DNA of 64,000 nt. Origin: Panonychus citri. Taxonomy: Eukaryota > Arthropoda > Arachnida > Trombidiformes > Tetranychidae. A program made the position numbers and the translations under genes. The stretch spans positions 2,215,549 to 2,279,548 of the forward strand of contig NW_026515406.1 of assembly GCF_014898815.1 (NCBI RefSeq). Direction: 5' to 3'. Positions 43,829-56,532 of the stretch are shown here, piece after piece. The number at the start of each line of letters is the position of its first letter. Position 1 is the first letter of the stretch. The notes beneath the pieces are model-generated. The model saw only the letters and a program-made list of their open reading frames with translations. It searched no databases and was not told the origin of the DNA.

Positions 43829-45763
43829 TCACTTTGATCTTTTTACATGATACTTTTGATCAGGATCTTTTGATGCTTTTCGTTTCAATATCTTATCATA
43901 TGCTTGAGTTTTCTTGAAATGTGAACTTGATTGATCAATATTATACAAATGAGAATTGTAAATTGCTTTGAAACGTGGATCATCCTCATCGAACTAATTA
44001 AAAGAGAAGAAAAGATTTAATTGTGATTAGAAGGGAAATTTGTAAACATTGGAATAAGTTCTTATTCTTACCTCGAAATTATCTTCTTCTTGTTGGGGTT
44101 TATCTTTTTTCTTCATTTTTCTTCTCGATTTTTTGTTCTCAACGAAATTTTCGTAATTAAAATGTTTCTTATCCTTTTTCTCATTGTCCATCACCAATAG
44201 AGCTAAATCATCAGCTCCTTGTTCATCTTTATCATCAGAATTATCTTCATCTGATTCATTGTTTTCATCGGATTGTTCAGATTCTTCATCTTGATTGTCA
44301 TCATTTTCGGATTCATAATCTTCATTATTTTCTTCACTATTTTCCATGTCTTCGTCTGGTTCATTCTCTGAATCGTCAATTTCATTTTTACAAGTTTTCG
44401 TTTTAATCGAATTCTCTTTTCTTTTAACTTTTCTTTCGGCCATTTGCTTTTCGAAAACGGTCATTGATTCTTTCTGTTTTTTCTCTGCAATTTTCTTTCC
44501 GATATTTTCCAATTCAGGTTCCCATTTTATCTCCATGTCGATGTCTCCATCATCTTCAGCAGCTTCTTCCTCTTCAACGCTTTTCAACAGATCTTTATAT
44601 TTACTAATACGATCTTGGACACTTTTACCCTGAAGGGAAACAGTTTCATCCTCATCATCAGATGCATTTTGATTAGAACCATAATTATCATCATTATCAT
44701 CTTCTTCTTCTTCTTCTTCCTCTGATGATGATGAGGCAAGATAACAAGCTAAATCATCAGAGATTTTATCTCGTTCAGTGAATGCTTTTTGTAAAGTTTT
44801 AGCTCGCTTAGGGTCAGTCTCATCCCAGGTTAGATTGACCTTAGTTTGTTGTAAAGCGGTTGTGATAAAATTTGGCGGAATATAATCAATGAGAGAAGGC
44901 ATCTCATTACAAATGGAATCGGGTTCATCTTCATCGAATGACATATCATCGGGAATAAATCGACAATCAAGTGTTGATGCACTACTTTCATATTCCATTC
45001 CGTCCAATTGGTCATATAAAGTTGCCGCTGTTTCCGGTTTGTCACATTCAACAACAGCGTAAAAATATTTCAATCGATTAATTTGATATTGTCTCAATTT
45101 TTCTGATACAAAAGGAGCATCAAGGTTAATTATTTCATCGGCATCTTGAACATTTGATGAGTATGGATCTTCCTCTTCATCGTCTAATTTAATATCGGTC
45201 AATTCTTTTGGTCCTTCAAGCTTTTCTTTTTCCATTCTTTCCTTGCCAAATTGTGAGGGATAAATTTTAACACTAACAATTTCACCTTCATTTGGTTTAA
45301 ATGAATTTAAAAGTACAAAAAGATCAACGGCTTTCAACCGATCCCAATCAACATTGGTAATCGCAAATCGACAGGTTATTTCCTCAGTCCTTGGAACCTC
45401 TGATTCCACTTGACCAGCTTGTTCAGTTTCATCTTCTTCTTCCTCTTCTTCACTTGAACTTTCATCGCTAGAACTTGAATCTTCATCATTACCCTCACCA
45501 CGTAATTTCCGACCAATATCACTAACACCAGGTTTCTCTCCATCCTCAGTTAACTCATAGAATCTTTTTAATCCATCATTCTTGGTATTTTGAACCTTTC
45601 GTCCTCTTTTATCAATCAATGGTTCACCATTAAATCGCTTATCAAACATCCCCTCAAAACGAGAATCAATTTTAATTTTTTTCTTTCGACTTGGTAACCG
45701 TTTAAACCGAGGATCAGTTAACACTTTTTTAAATCGATCATCCATCCCGTCTTCTTCTTCCAT
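43829..45763 (-). CDS. ESF1: ESF1 homologue, nucleolar pre-rRNA processing protein
   Basis: Exon 1 is 45763-44072 and exon 2 is 43993-43829, in frame; 618 residues. ATG 45763 is followed by the signature DDRFKKVLTDPRFKRLP and then DSRFEGMF. The middle contains the NUC/ESF1 RNA-binding-like region (AITNVDWDRLKAVDLFVLLNSF) and the YFAVVECD-like block. Long acidic Asp/Glu/Ser-Asn tracts follow. The last exon carries DDPRFKAIYNSHLYNIDQS, the conserved ESF1 C-terminal NUC153 motif. ESF1 is needed for 18S rRNA maturation in yeast. It is divergent from NAT10 across about 300 bases. Confidence 0.93.
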
Positions 45764-46068
45764 GTTAACCAATAGTTCCACCAAAGTATCACCAAAATTA
45801 AATTAATCACTTTAAACGAAAAAAACAAAAGCAAAACAATTAAAAAACCAAATTAATCAAAATAATTCAAATCAAAACAAAAAGACTTTAAATCCAAACA
45901 CGTGAGTTTGGATTCGAATCCAAAGCGGATCCGATATTCTGTTTAGATACTCAACCTCATGGCGAAGACTTTGAAAACGTTGTTTCCGTTGATAATTAAT
46001 TTTCTCTGTAATTACTGAATTAAATTTGATTGTTCTCTTTTAATTTTGTTAAACTATCATCCGTGAAG
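45764..46068. promoter_or_regulatory. Bidirectional ESF1/NAT10 promoter
   Basis: The 305-base interval between the two start codons has a CACGTG E-box at 45899-45904, GATTCGAATC at 45911-45920 and ATGGCGA at 45959-45965. CACGTG is the Myc/Max site, known to be common in ribosome-biogenesis promoters. ATGGCG resembles YY1/Pho-type cores. The last two words are shared with the NOPCHAP1-like promoter. Confidence 0.55.
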
Positions 46069-49000
46069 ATGGGCAAAGTCAAATTAGATTCGAATGTGAA
46101 GAAAAAACTGGCTGTAAATGTCTCCAAAAACGACCGATCTGTGATTGCAGTTACTGGTTCATCTGCTCATCTTGTTGTTGCTTCAATCTACAGTCGATTA
46201 ATTAAATTGACCAATAAATCATCATTATCGGTTCTATGGTTATGTAAACAAGTTCCAATATACTATGAAAGTGATTCGAAAAAATTATCCAAATTACATA
46301 AGCGACTTAAATCAGGAGATGCAAGTCTAACAGAGGAAGACATGTTTACCATTCTATTGGATAGAGTTGCGGTAAATTTTATCCACTACAAAGATGATTT
46401 TCCATTAATTAATCAATCTTATGATATTCTGGTGGTTGAAGATTTCTCCTGTTTAACACCCAACCAATTGGCCTACGCTTGTGAATGTATTCGATCCTCT
46501 GGGTGTATCATGTTTCTATTAAATACAATCAAAGATCTAAAGGAGCTCTACACACTTTCGATGAATTGTCATAAAATTTACGAAAATTGTTCTTCTAAAG
46601 TAAATTCTCTCTTCAATGAAAGATTCCTTCTTTCTCTCGTAACCTGTCCAACCTTTATCGCCATCGATGATAACCTGAAACTCGTACCATTGACCAATTT
46701 CAGCGAAGCAAAAGTTTCACCTGAAGAGGTGACCAACAACGACGAGAATGAGCTAAATGTCTTGAAAAATTCAACAATTGATACTCAACCTCTTGGATGT
46801 TTAGTTAATTGTTGTTCAACCCTAGACCAAGCAAAAGCTGTTGTTAAAATGGTTGAGATAATTTCCAGTAAAGAAAATCAAATGGCCTGTTTAATGGGAC
46901 CTCGAGGACGAGGTAAATCATCCGCTCTTGGATTAGCAATTGTCGCAGCAATTAACTTAAATTTCTCGAATATATTTATCACCACAACTTCACTAGATGG
47001 TCTTGAGATAATCTTTCACTATATTCTAATGGGTCTTGAGCAAGCTGGTTACAAAGAAGGTGAAGATTATCAAATCCTTCGAACATCAAAAAGTTCACTT
47101 CTCACCTCATCATCTTCATCTCCATTAGCATCTCCATCTATCCTTTCCCCTGTTAACAGTAATGAAAAGATTATCACTCGAATCAATATCATTCGAACCT
47201 GTCGTCAATTTGTTCAATACATTTCTCCATATGAAGCATCACAAGATGAACTTTTCCGAAAATCGGTTCAACTATTGATCATCGACGAATCGGCTTCCAT
47301 TCCTCTAGACCAGATACGATCACTTATCGGTCCACACATGATCTTTACCAGTATAACCAACAACGGATTTAAGGCCAGTGGACGAACTCATGTTACTAAT
47401 TGTCTAAAAGAATTACGAAAAGAATCAAAAAATTTCTTCACCGAATTAACTCTTACCCAGCCAATTTTATTCTCAGCTAAAGATTCAGTTGAAAATTGGA
47501 TAAATTCAGCGTTTTGTCTTGACTGGAATTGCGATGAAACCAAAGAGGCTTCCAAAGAAACACCAATCGGTTGTCCAGCTCCATCCGAGTGTCAATTGTT
47601 TTACATTAATCGAAACACTTTATTTAGTTACCATAAATCACCGGAAACACTATTACAAAAATTGATGCGTCTCTATTTCTCATCTGATTATATTGTAAAC
47701 GCTAATGTTATCCAAGCGATGGCCGATTCACCGGATCACCATTTATTTTGCCTTCTACCACCGACAAGTCATAAATCTAAAATACCGGAAGTTTTATGTT
47801 TCATTTTCTTACGAATAGAAGATGAAGATTCCCCACTTAATTGGACTCATGATGCTAATTGTATCGACGGAGAATCATCAATCTCTAAACTAATTCAACA
47901 AGAGTATTTAAGCTCTAAACTGTTAACTCTTCATGGTGCTCGAGTCATCAGAATTGCGATCAATCCTAAATACGATATCGCTGAATATGGTTACGATCGT
48001 CGTGCCTTACAATTAGTTGAAGAATATTTTAAAGGAAATTTTAATATTAAACTAATTGAACAACAGGTAACACCAATTGAAAAGGTTTTCGAGAAAATTG
48101 GAATCAATATGTTGGACATTAGTCCTCGAGACGATTGTCAACCGTTATTTCTTAAACTTGAAGAGCGTCAAGCTGAAGTTTTAGATTACATTGTGGTCAA
48201 TATTGGAATGACCCAAGGGTCACTTAAATTTTGGCGTCGAAATGGATACACACCGATCTACATAAATCCAGAATCAAATGAGACAACACGAGAACACGAT
48301 TGTATCCTAATTAAATCGTTAATTCGAGAAGATGAAGTTGATGATGATGAACAAGAAGATGATTCAGAGAAAATTTCAAACAAAGAGAATCCAAATGAAT
48401 GGTTAATTACTCTTTGGGAACAATTTAGAAATCGATTCATCTCTCTACTTCCATGTAGTTTTTACCATTTAAAATCTTTATTAGCAGTTGAAGTACTTCA
48501 AGAAAATGATTTTATCCGATCTCATATTAAACGGCAACAATTAACTAAGATTGAATTGGAAATGTATTTAACCCTTCACGATCTTAAACGGCTTGAGATA
48601 TATACTAATTTTCGTGATGATTACCGACGTATAACTGATTTACTACCTCATTTGGCTAAATTTTTTTTCCTCCACAAATTTGATGAATCAATTCATTTAT
48701 CACCGGCACAATTAATCATCTTACTTGGTGTTGGTCTTCAGGGTAAAACAATTGATGAGATGGGAGATGAAATTGGTTTACCAGGTAATCAAATATTGGC
48801 CCATTTCTTGAAGGCGGTGAAAAAATTTTCTACCTGGTTAAACACAATACAGGAAAAGGCAATAGAGGAAGCACTTGGCCTGGAGAAACAAAGTTTCGAC
48901 GCCATTTATTCAATGAGACCAGTACCAGGTACTCTTGAAGATGAACTAGAAGATGCATCGGAAAGGATACAAAAGAAGAGGAAGAAAATCGCGAAAAAAT

Positions 49001-49281
49001 GTCCAAAGAGATGAAACATCTCTCGAAATATGTAATCAAAGGAAGCGAAGATGATTGGGATCAAATGTTGATGGGAAAACACAAATCGATTGTCTCAATT
49101 AAATCGTAAGTTTAACTCGTAATTTGAGTAATTTAATTATTGATTCATTGATTCTAATTGTGACTTTGTTTTTTATTCTTGTATCGTTTTTAGAGTTCAA
49201 CCGAAAAAACCGAAGGGCGAAATTGAACCATTAGAAAAATCGGATAAGCGGAAACAGAAATTCAAAAGAAAATTCAAATAA
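46069..49281 (+). CDS. NAT10: NAT10/KRE33 RNA cytidine acetyltransferase, with a one-base frameshift near the 3' end
   Basis: ATG 46069 (ATG GGC AAA) begins the conserved N-terminus KKLAVNVSKNDRSVIAVTG-like. Domains in order: DUF1726, the helicase/ATPase part with Walker A GPRGRGKSSALG and LLIIDESASIP, GNAT acetyltransferase near residues 600-740, and the tRNA-binding C-terminal part. The main frame ends early at 49014. The conserved C-terminal LSKYVIKGSEDDWDQ block is in another frame beginning at 48999, reached by one extra A in the run 48994-48999. It then splices (donor 49106, acceptor 49193) to exon 2, 49194-49281, giving about 1041 residues against 1025 in human. NAT10 makes ac4C in 18S rRNA and tRNA. 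The acetyl-CoA loop is unusual (see findings). The frameshift is probably a base-call error. Confidence 0.93.
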
Positions 49282-49346
49282 TTTTTATTTACTATTAAAC
49301 TAATTTGTCAAAATATATGAAGGAAAATGCGAATGATAAAAGCTGA

Positions 49347-50143
49347 TTAATTGTAAACATTTCGGTTTCCATGTCGATTTGTCTTTTGTTTGACCTCAAA
49401 GTTTAATCTTTTCAATTCTTCGGATAGAAATTTGTTCTCGGTTTCAGCACGAATCAAATCTTCTTGCAACTCGACGATCTTTTTCTCAATCCATTTGGCC
49501 TGAGCTTTTTTCGCCTCACGACTTTTCCGAGCTGATTCATTATTCTTTTTCGCCGAGCCCAATATTCATCATTCTTTAATTCATCTGGCACCGGGTTTGC
49601 TTTCTTCTTCTTAGCGGGTGGATTATTTTCCGATTCAGAGACTTGAATCTCTTGAGATGAAGTATCCGAAGTGTCGGGAGTCGATGATAAAGCCAACAAT
49701 GAGAGTGCAACATTCTGAAGCATCATCGATTGAGCCGGAATACTTTTCAACGGAAGCGGCTGATCGGCCATAAACTGCGGTGAATTTTCCATGGGAACAT
49801 TTTGCTGTTCCATGTTGACCTTAACTGGTGTAACATTTAATTGCTGTTGCGGGAACTGTGGTGGTTGATTGTTGAACGATTTACTTGGTGAAGGTGATTG
49901 TTGAAGATCACTTATCCGTCTAGGATTAGACTTTTTCCGCCGTGACTTAGATGAATACGATGTCAATTCCAATGGAGATTCTGAATATTCCGGTTCAATA
50001 GGTTTCGAGTATGATGGCGACGATGAATACATACTAGCTACTTGAGCCAATGAATACATTGATGACATCATGTCATGAGAGGGCATTGATGTTGGCGGAG
50101 GATAAAAGGTCGGCGATGAATATGAAGATGAGGATGAAAACAT
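49347..50143 (-). CDS. PAR-type bZIP transcription factor (giant/Pdp1-like), with one-base frameshift in the basic region
   Basis: ATG 50143 begins a Ser/Pro/Gln-rich N-terminal part of about 190 residues. Near the end the frame reads PVPDELKNDEYWARR, the start of a PAR-family basic region, then turns to nonsense. An overlapping frame continues with KKNNESARKSREAKKAQAKW and a leucine zipper (about 30 residues) to the stop at 49347. One extra A in the five-A run (plus-strand T 49546-49550) joins the two exactly. PAR bZIPs regulate development and circadian or metabolic genes; giant-, vrille- and Pdp1-like proteins cannot be separated by eye. Its stop is 65 bases from the NAT10 stop on the opposite strand. 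Confidence 0.82.
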
Positions 50144-51195
50144 GATGATGACTTTGAACACGGAGTAATTGCACTTGTAATTAGCTGGATGAATCTAAAG
50201 TGAGGTGATCATTTTGTCTCGTTATTATTTATACAAATTTCACTCTCACTCTCACTCTTACCCTTTTTCTGTCTCACTCATCATCCTCATCATCATCTTT
50301 CCCCTTTCGTCCTATTGGTCAGCCCATAATCTCTCATCATCTTCATCTTCTCTCTCACATACTCACTCATTTTCTCTCTCTCCCTCTCATCACAAACTGC
50401 AATTTCTTAGCCCTAAACCATTTAAAAAGAAAAGGGAAAATCTTAAGATTAAGATAATCTCTTTGGCTATTAATCCGCTAAACTTTTAAACTTGTTATAC
50501 TCTAAACGCCAAAGGTTATAGAGAAAAATTGTTCTATTTGACCAGTGGTCAAGTCTTTTCCTCATAAACTTTTTTTTTCTTCTTAATTGTTGAAGAAAAA
50601 AACGTAAAAAACAATTGAAATTGACTCAACAATTAACTCACAATCTCTCACATTCTAGTTAATATTTACTCGATAGCTTTTTTTGTTGATCACTTATCTT
50701 ATTTAACTTTTTAATTATCATTAATATTAAGTACTCACAAGATAATCAGTGCAATTAAAGCTTAAAATTATTTACTATTATTTGATTAATTACTTAATTT
50801 GAATAGTCTTTTGTTGTTGTTGTTGTTATTAATCATCAATCGATGCATCTTTTAATTGTTTGGTTAACAATTAAAAGGAAAAACTGAATTTCTCTTGCGC
50901 TAAATTAGCTACACAATTGCTTGAAGGCTAATTAACAATCAGCGTTTATCTTTAATCCAAAGATAAAATTAACTAGTGTATTTAAATTGTTGCTTTATAC
51001 TAATTGATAAAAGGAGCCCAACAAAAAAAAAACAATAATTCACTAATTAGAAAGAGTAAAAAGTGTAAACAATTAATAGATGGATTCAATTTGTTTAATA
51101 GATTAGAAATTATCTAATCAAACAATCATTTTATTATTAATTAACAATGTCAATCAGGTTAATTGTGAGAATTAATTGTAAAAAAAATCATCGAT
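50144..51195. other. Intergenic region upstream of the bZIP gene
   Basis: No gene recognised. CT-rich runs (TCACTCTCAC, TCTCTCTC) lie at 50236-50400 and TTAATTG-type words further on. It probably holds the bZIP promoter. Confidence 0.5.
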
Positions 51196-52949
51196 TCAAT
51201 TGGAAGAGGCAAAGAAATAATAAAAAATGAGCAACAATAAAACAGGAATACAAATGTTGAACCAAACATTTGATTGGCAATTAGCTGATTGTTTGCAATT
51301 AGATTGATTGGTCGTATTGACAATTAAATGGGGATCATTATCTTGGACAATTTTATCCTGTAACAATTTAGCTCCACACAAGACAATCGGAACTCCAGTC
51401 CCTGGTTGGGTCGATGCACCAACGAAATACAAATTATCAAATATCGGACTTTTCATGTCGGGTCGGAAACAAAGTACCTGAGGAATTGAATGGGACAGAC
51501 CAAGAATTGAACCATTCCAAAGGTTGAACTTTTCTTTCCAAGTTCGAGGATCATTAACAATTTCGGTCTCAATATAAGAGGCGAAATTTTTGATCTTTAA
51601 TTGCTTCTCAATTGTCTCAATGACCTGAGCTCGAGCTCTAGCAACTAGACCATCAAAATCAGCACCAGTTTCATTGGTCATACAACCGGTTGGAACCAAG
51701 ATGACCATTGTATCCTTACCCTCGGGTGCAGCCGATCGGTCAAGTCTACTTGGCACATTAACATAAAAAGAGGCCTGAGTTGGTAATGTGTGACCTTTAA
51801 ATATCTCATCAAACGAGGCCTTATAATTTTGCGCCAAGAAAACGTTATGAGCGGTAAATTGGTCAAGAATTTGATTTAATCCCCAATAAAATGAAATGGA
51901 CGACGAGGTGTGATCTTTATAGCCCAATTTTGTACCATAAGAGGTCTTGGGTAACAAATGGTTATATGCAAAGACAAGATCGGCATTACAAATGACCAGG
52001 TCAGCGTTAACAACATCGCCGTTGGCCAATGTAATTCCGGTTACCTTTTGTTTACCATTTTCACCTTTGACCACGTTGATCTTATCAACCGGCTTCGAGT
52101 AATTAAACTTGACCCCATACTTATTTGTACCAATTTCAATCAGCTTTTGAACCACCTTGTTGAATCCACCCTTAGGGTACCAAATGCCCTCAGCGATCTC
52201 AGTGTATTGAAGTAAACTATAAGGTCCTGGGCTATCGTATGGTGACATGCTAGGAGAAAATATTAGCAAATAGAATCGATCAATTTAACTTAATTAACTT
52301 AATTTGATTGAATTAATTGTTCTTACCCCATGTACATTGATTGAAAGGTAAACGCTTTGATCATGTGGTCAGTTTTGAAATATTTGGTCGCTCGTCGATA
52401 AACAGTTGAATATAAATGCATAGAGAAAAGTTCAGGTAAATATTTGACTCGAATCAGGTCCCAAAATGAATCGTATCGGGTTTTCAAGGCCATTTTAACG
52501 GAACGTTCATAATGAACATGAGATTCTTTGAGAAAATCAAGGAATCGTAAGAGCGTTGATTCATTTGCACCTTCAAAAGTTTCCAATTGTCGGTAAACTG
52601 ATTGAATATCAGTTGATAGTTCAATTGATTTACCATCATGAAAATGAACACGATAATTGATTGGACATTTAATCAACTCTAAATGATCACTGATCGATTC
52701 ATCTAGATCATTAAATGTGTCCTCAAACATTTTCGGCATCAAATATAAAGACGGACCTTGGTCCCAACGATGACCATTTGAATGAATTAATGAACATCGA
52801 CCACCACAAAAGTCGTTTTTCTCATAAACGCTCACTTTATAACCTAATCGACCCAATCGAGCGGCGATCGCTGATCCACCGACACCAGCACCGATAACGA
52901 TAACTGATTTTCCAGAGCCTAAACCATTTGAATTATTATTACCATTCAT
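51196..52949 (-). CDS. Phytoene desaturase, fungal type (carotenoid biosynthesis)
   Basis: Exon 1 is 52949-52327 and exon 2 is 52249-51196, split GG|C within a Gly codon; 558 residues, near fungal CarB length. The N-terminal FAD-binding Rossmann motif reads VIVIGAGVGGSAIAARL, then VYEKNDFCGGRC and WDQGPSLYLMP as in CrtI enzymes. The C-terminal dinucleotide-binding end reads NLYFVGASTQPGTGVPIVLCGAK, the bacterial/fungal CrtI signature, and a hydrophobic tail anchor follows. The enzyme introduces double bases' worth of desaturation into phytoene to yield lycopene-type products. Animals lack ancestral versions; spider mites are known to have acquired it from fungi. It is divergent from the cyclase/synthase gene. 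Confidence 0.95.
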
Positions 52950-53587
52950 GATTAGTTAATTATTAGCAATCAAAAGGAAATTAGAAAACACTAAATCAAA
53001 ACTACTACGATGTTCAAACGTTAATACGAAAAGTAATGTAAATGTAATAACAATTTAAATCCTGTTGGAAGGTAGAAACAATCAACTAAGCAGAAACACT
53101 GAAGAGGCTTAATTGTGATCAATAACCAACTACAATTAAATATGTTCAACTTTAAGGCTTCGTATGAAAAATAAGAGATTCATGATAATCACTCACTCTC
53201 AATGTGGAAATAATTTTCCCTCCTCATCTCTTTCTCTCTCTGTCTAATTTTCCATCCTCATCATTCAACTTATCATCTTAATCATCGACATGATCATCAT
53301 GATGATCATCATCTCCCTCTCTCAGTATCAAGTTCAATACTTTCATGTATATTTACAGAGACTAAGAATCAATGATGATAATCAAATGAAGACAAGGGGG
53401 TCGGAATGGTGATTTAGATAACGAATCATCATCATCAATGAGATTGTCTGAAAACAATTCAAATTCAAAGCATTGATTTGATTTTTTTGTACAAATTAAA
53501 TGACAATTAACACCTACGCAAGTTTCAAATCAAAACTGATTACAAACGTGATCACATTTAATCAATAACAATTTAACTTGCGTCAAC
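52950..53587. promoter_or_regulatory. Shared divergent promoter of phytoene desaturase and cyclase/synthase
   Basis: The 638 bases between the two start codons must hold both promoters. CT-rich (53225-53245) and GATCATCATGATGATC-like palindromic stretches (53290-53315) are visible. I see no certain TATA box. In Mucoromycota the homologous carB and carRA genes are also divergent over one shared promoter. Confidence 0.6.
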
Positions 53588-56532
53588 ATGGTCTGGACTT
53601 ACCTTGATGTCCACGTTTATTTTACTTTACCGTTTATTTTGATTGAGTATTTGATTTTACGTCCATTTTTAAATGTCCACGAATTTGTAAAACTATCGTT
53701 CATTTCTGCCTGTGCCCTCATCTACACGATTCCTTGGGACAATTATATCGTTTATCACGATGCTTGGTCATACCCGATTGACCGCGTTCTTGGTGTTATT
53801 GGTTGGGTTCCATATGAGGAATATGCCTTTTTCATAATTCAAACTGTCCTTTCCTCTTTGTGGACAATACTTTGTATGCGATGGTCAGTCCCGTGTTTAC
53901 ATTTGAACTTTAACCCGATCTCATTTAATTTGATTCGTTACATTCCCTGTGCGATTTTCTTGGTCATCACAATAATCGGTGCTTCTATTGGTATCCCAGG
54001 GACAAAGACCTTTTACCTTGGGTCACTTCTTTGGTGGATATGTCCAGTTCTGTGTTTCCTTTGGTTTGGAGCGGGTAATTATTTTGTCTCCCAATGGAAA
54101 ACGGTAGCAATTAGTTTAATTGTCCCTTCGATTTATCTCTGTTGGGTTGATACATTTTCCCTTCGTCAAGGAATTTGGCATATTAATACCGCTACATCAA
54201 TCGAATGGTTCGTTGTACCCGAACTTCCGCTCGAAGAAGCGCTTTTCTTTACCATAGTTAATTTCTTAATTATTTTAGCCAATTGTGCTTTCGATAAAGC
54301 CAAATGTACAATTGACCTTTATCCCGATCTATTCCCGACTAGTCCATCGTTAACGTTTTCCAATTTCCCTCAATATTTTAAACAAACTTTTTTCGCATTT
54401 GCTGCTTACGAACCAAATTTACCTAAACAACGACTCGAGGACTTAATTGTTTGCTTTAAAGTCCTTAATCATTCATCTAAATCATTTACTGCTGCAGCTT
54501 CAACCTTTCATTCAGGTAAGAAAAGTTTTCTCAACAATTAACTGATTCGGTTTTATTACCAACAATCAACGATAACCAACAGCATTTTGTTATCATGGTT
54601 TCACTTAGATAATTCAAATGATCATATTATTGTTAGCAATTATTACATGATTATTGATTAGTTGGAGTTAATTACCTTTAATTGGTTAACTCAATCCACA
54701 CTTAAATTGTTAGTTAAATTATCAATGGTAATTGATTTAAATAATCAATTATATTATCGCGGTTTATTTTCACAATTTCATGTTGAACACTAGTTGATTG
54801 TTACAATCAACCAGACAAAGTCAAGTGCAGTTAATCAACTTCACATGTATTAGTTTTAATTTTATAATTCAATTAACTGATCAGATTAATTGTCAGATCT
54901 AAAAAAAATGAGACTATCTTAGATTATCATTATAATTAGTGTATCTTGCACTTAATTAAATTGTGTCTTGGAAACAAATTGTTGTCTCTAGAACAGCAAT
55001 TAAGTATATCAATGAATGGATTAAGTATATATCTCTTTACCTGCAATTGTAAATCAATTAATTGTTAAGCAAGCAGATTAAATTGTTGAGGTAGATAAAA
55101 AAAACTTAGACCTTAACGAAAACACTTGAAATTAAAATTAAAATGAATTAAGTGAATGTGATCACAATTTGATTGTATTGTGATCAGTTATTAGAACCGC
55201 TTATTAATTTCCTAAGGACAGTTAATCAAGAGACAAGATTAAATTGTAATCTGATCAAAAACCCCATTGAAGGCTTAAACTCAACAATCAAAGTCTCGAT
55301 AATATCAGTAGAGTTAATTGTTGACAATATTCAAAACTTTCATTGAGTCTTAAGGCACTTAACTACACAAGAATTACATGTGATTATCACTCGAACACTT
55401 AATACAATTAACTAATCACAGAGATGGAAAATTAACCTTTAATTTGAGAGCAATTTTCTGATCAATTGATTAACTTTAATTGTTGGTTTTTTATTCTTTT
55501 GCTACTCTTTTAGGTATTCGAATTGACTTGAGTATATTATATGGATTTGCTCGAGTTACTGATGATATGATTGATAATTCACAAGGAATTAAAACTCGAC
55601 GAGAAAAATTATCAATAATTAACAAGTTTCTCGATCAATTATTTGCCGATCGTGGAAATAGAAAGTGGACCTACGATGTACCAACGAAAATGGATCCAAG
55701 GAAAAAACCGAAAATCAATTGGAAAGATTTTACTTGTTGTTTATCTAAAGATGAATTGGCCGCTTTTCGAGCGCTAACTCACATTGTCTATTATCTTCCG
55801 TCTGAACCTTTCTATGAATTAGCTCGAGGCTATTCTTGGGATATCGAGGATAAAACAGTTGAAACGGAAAGTGATCTTCTCGAGTATTCCTCTTATGTGG
55901 CCTCATCTATTGGTATTCTTTGTACATTTGTTATGTGCTACAAAAGCGGAAAATTTCCTAACGGAGTTACCGATGATCACATTGCTATGGTTGAAAGAGC
56001 CAAGGAAATGGGACAAGTAAGATTCAATCAATTTATAAATCACAACTAATTCAATTCAATCAATAATAATTCAATTGATTATTCAATTAATTTTGGTTAG
56101 GTTTTACAAATTGTTAATATCGCTCGTGATATTGTCACTGATTCCGTTACTTTGGGCCGTTGTTATGTACCAACAAACTACATGGATTGTCCGGAGAAAG
56201 AGTTGAAACTTTTAAAGGTTGATCGTAACCCTTGGTCTTTAGGTCAAGATAAACTAAAAGATTACGCACTCAAGATGCTTAATTTAGCCGATGATTATGC
56301 GACCACCGCTTTAAATGGTATCCCTTTGTTACCCAATGAGGTCCAGGCTCCTGTTCTTGTGACCACACAAATTTACAGGATGATCGGAGTCCAAATAGCG
56401 ACACAATCAGGTTACCTTGAGAGAGTTTATGTCTCCAAAGTTAAGAAATTAATTATTGCGTTAACTTGTATGTATGCAAAGTTTATGCATACAAAGAAAA
56501 CGTTATTGTCTTTACATCAAAAAATAGAATAA
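53588..56532 (+). CDS. Bifunctional lycopene cyclase/phytoene synthase, copy 1 (intact)
   Basis: Exons are 53588-54515, 55514-56016 and 56101-56532, all GT-AG and in frame; 620 residues, like fungal CarRA/Al-2/CrtYB. The N-terminal half is a membrane-embedded cyclase with duplicated six-to-seven-segment domain and two PxEE-type motifs, VPYEEYAFF and LPLEEALFF. The C-terminal half is phytoene synthase with the Asp-rich motifs ARVTDDMID and NIARDIVTD, which bind Mg and GGPP diphosphate. The protein would condense two GGPP to phytoene and cyclise lycopene ends. Intron 1 is 998 bp and intron 2 is 84 bp. It is divergent from phytoene desaturase. The fungal-type fusion supports horizontal origin. 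Confidence 0.95.
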
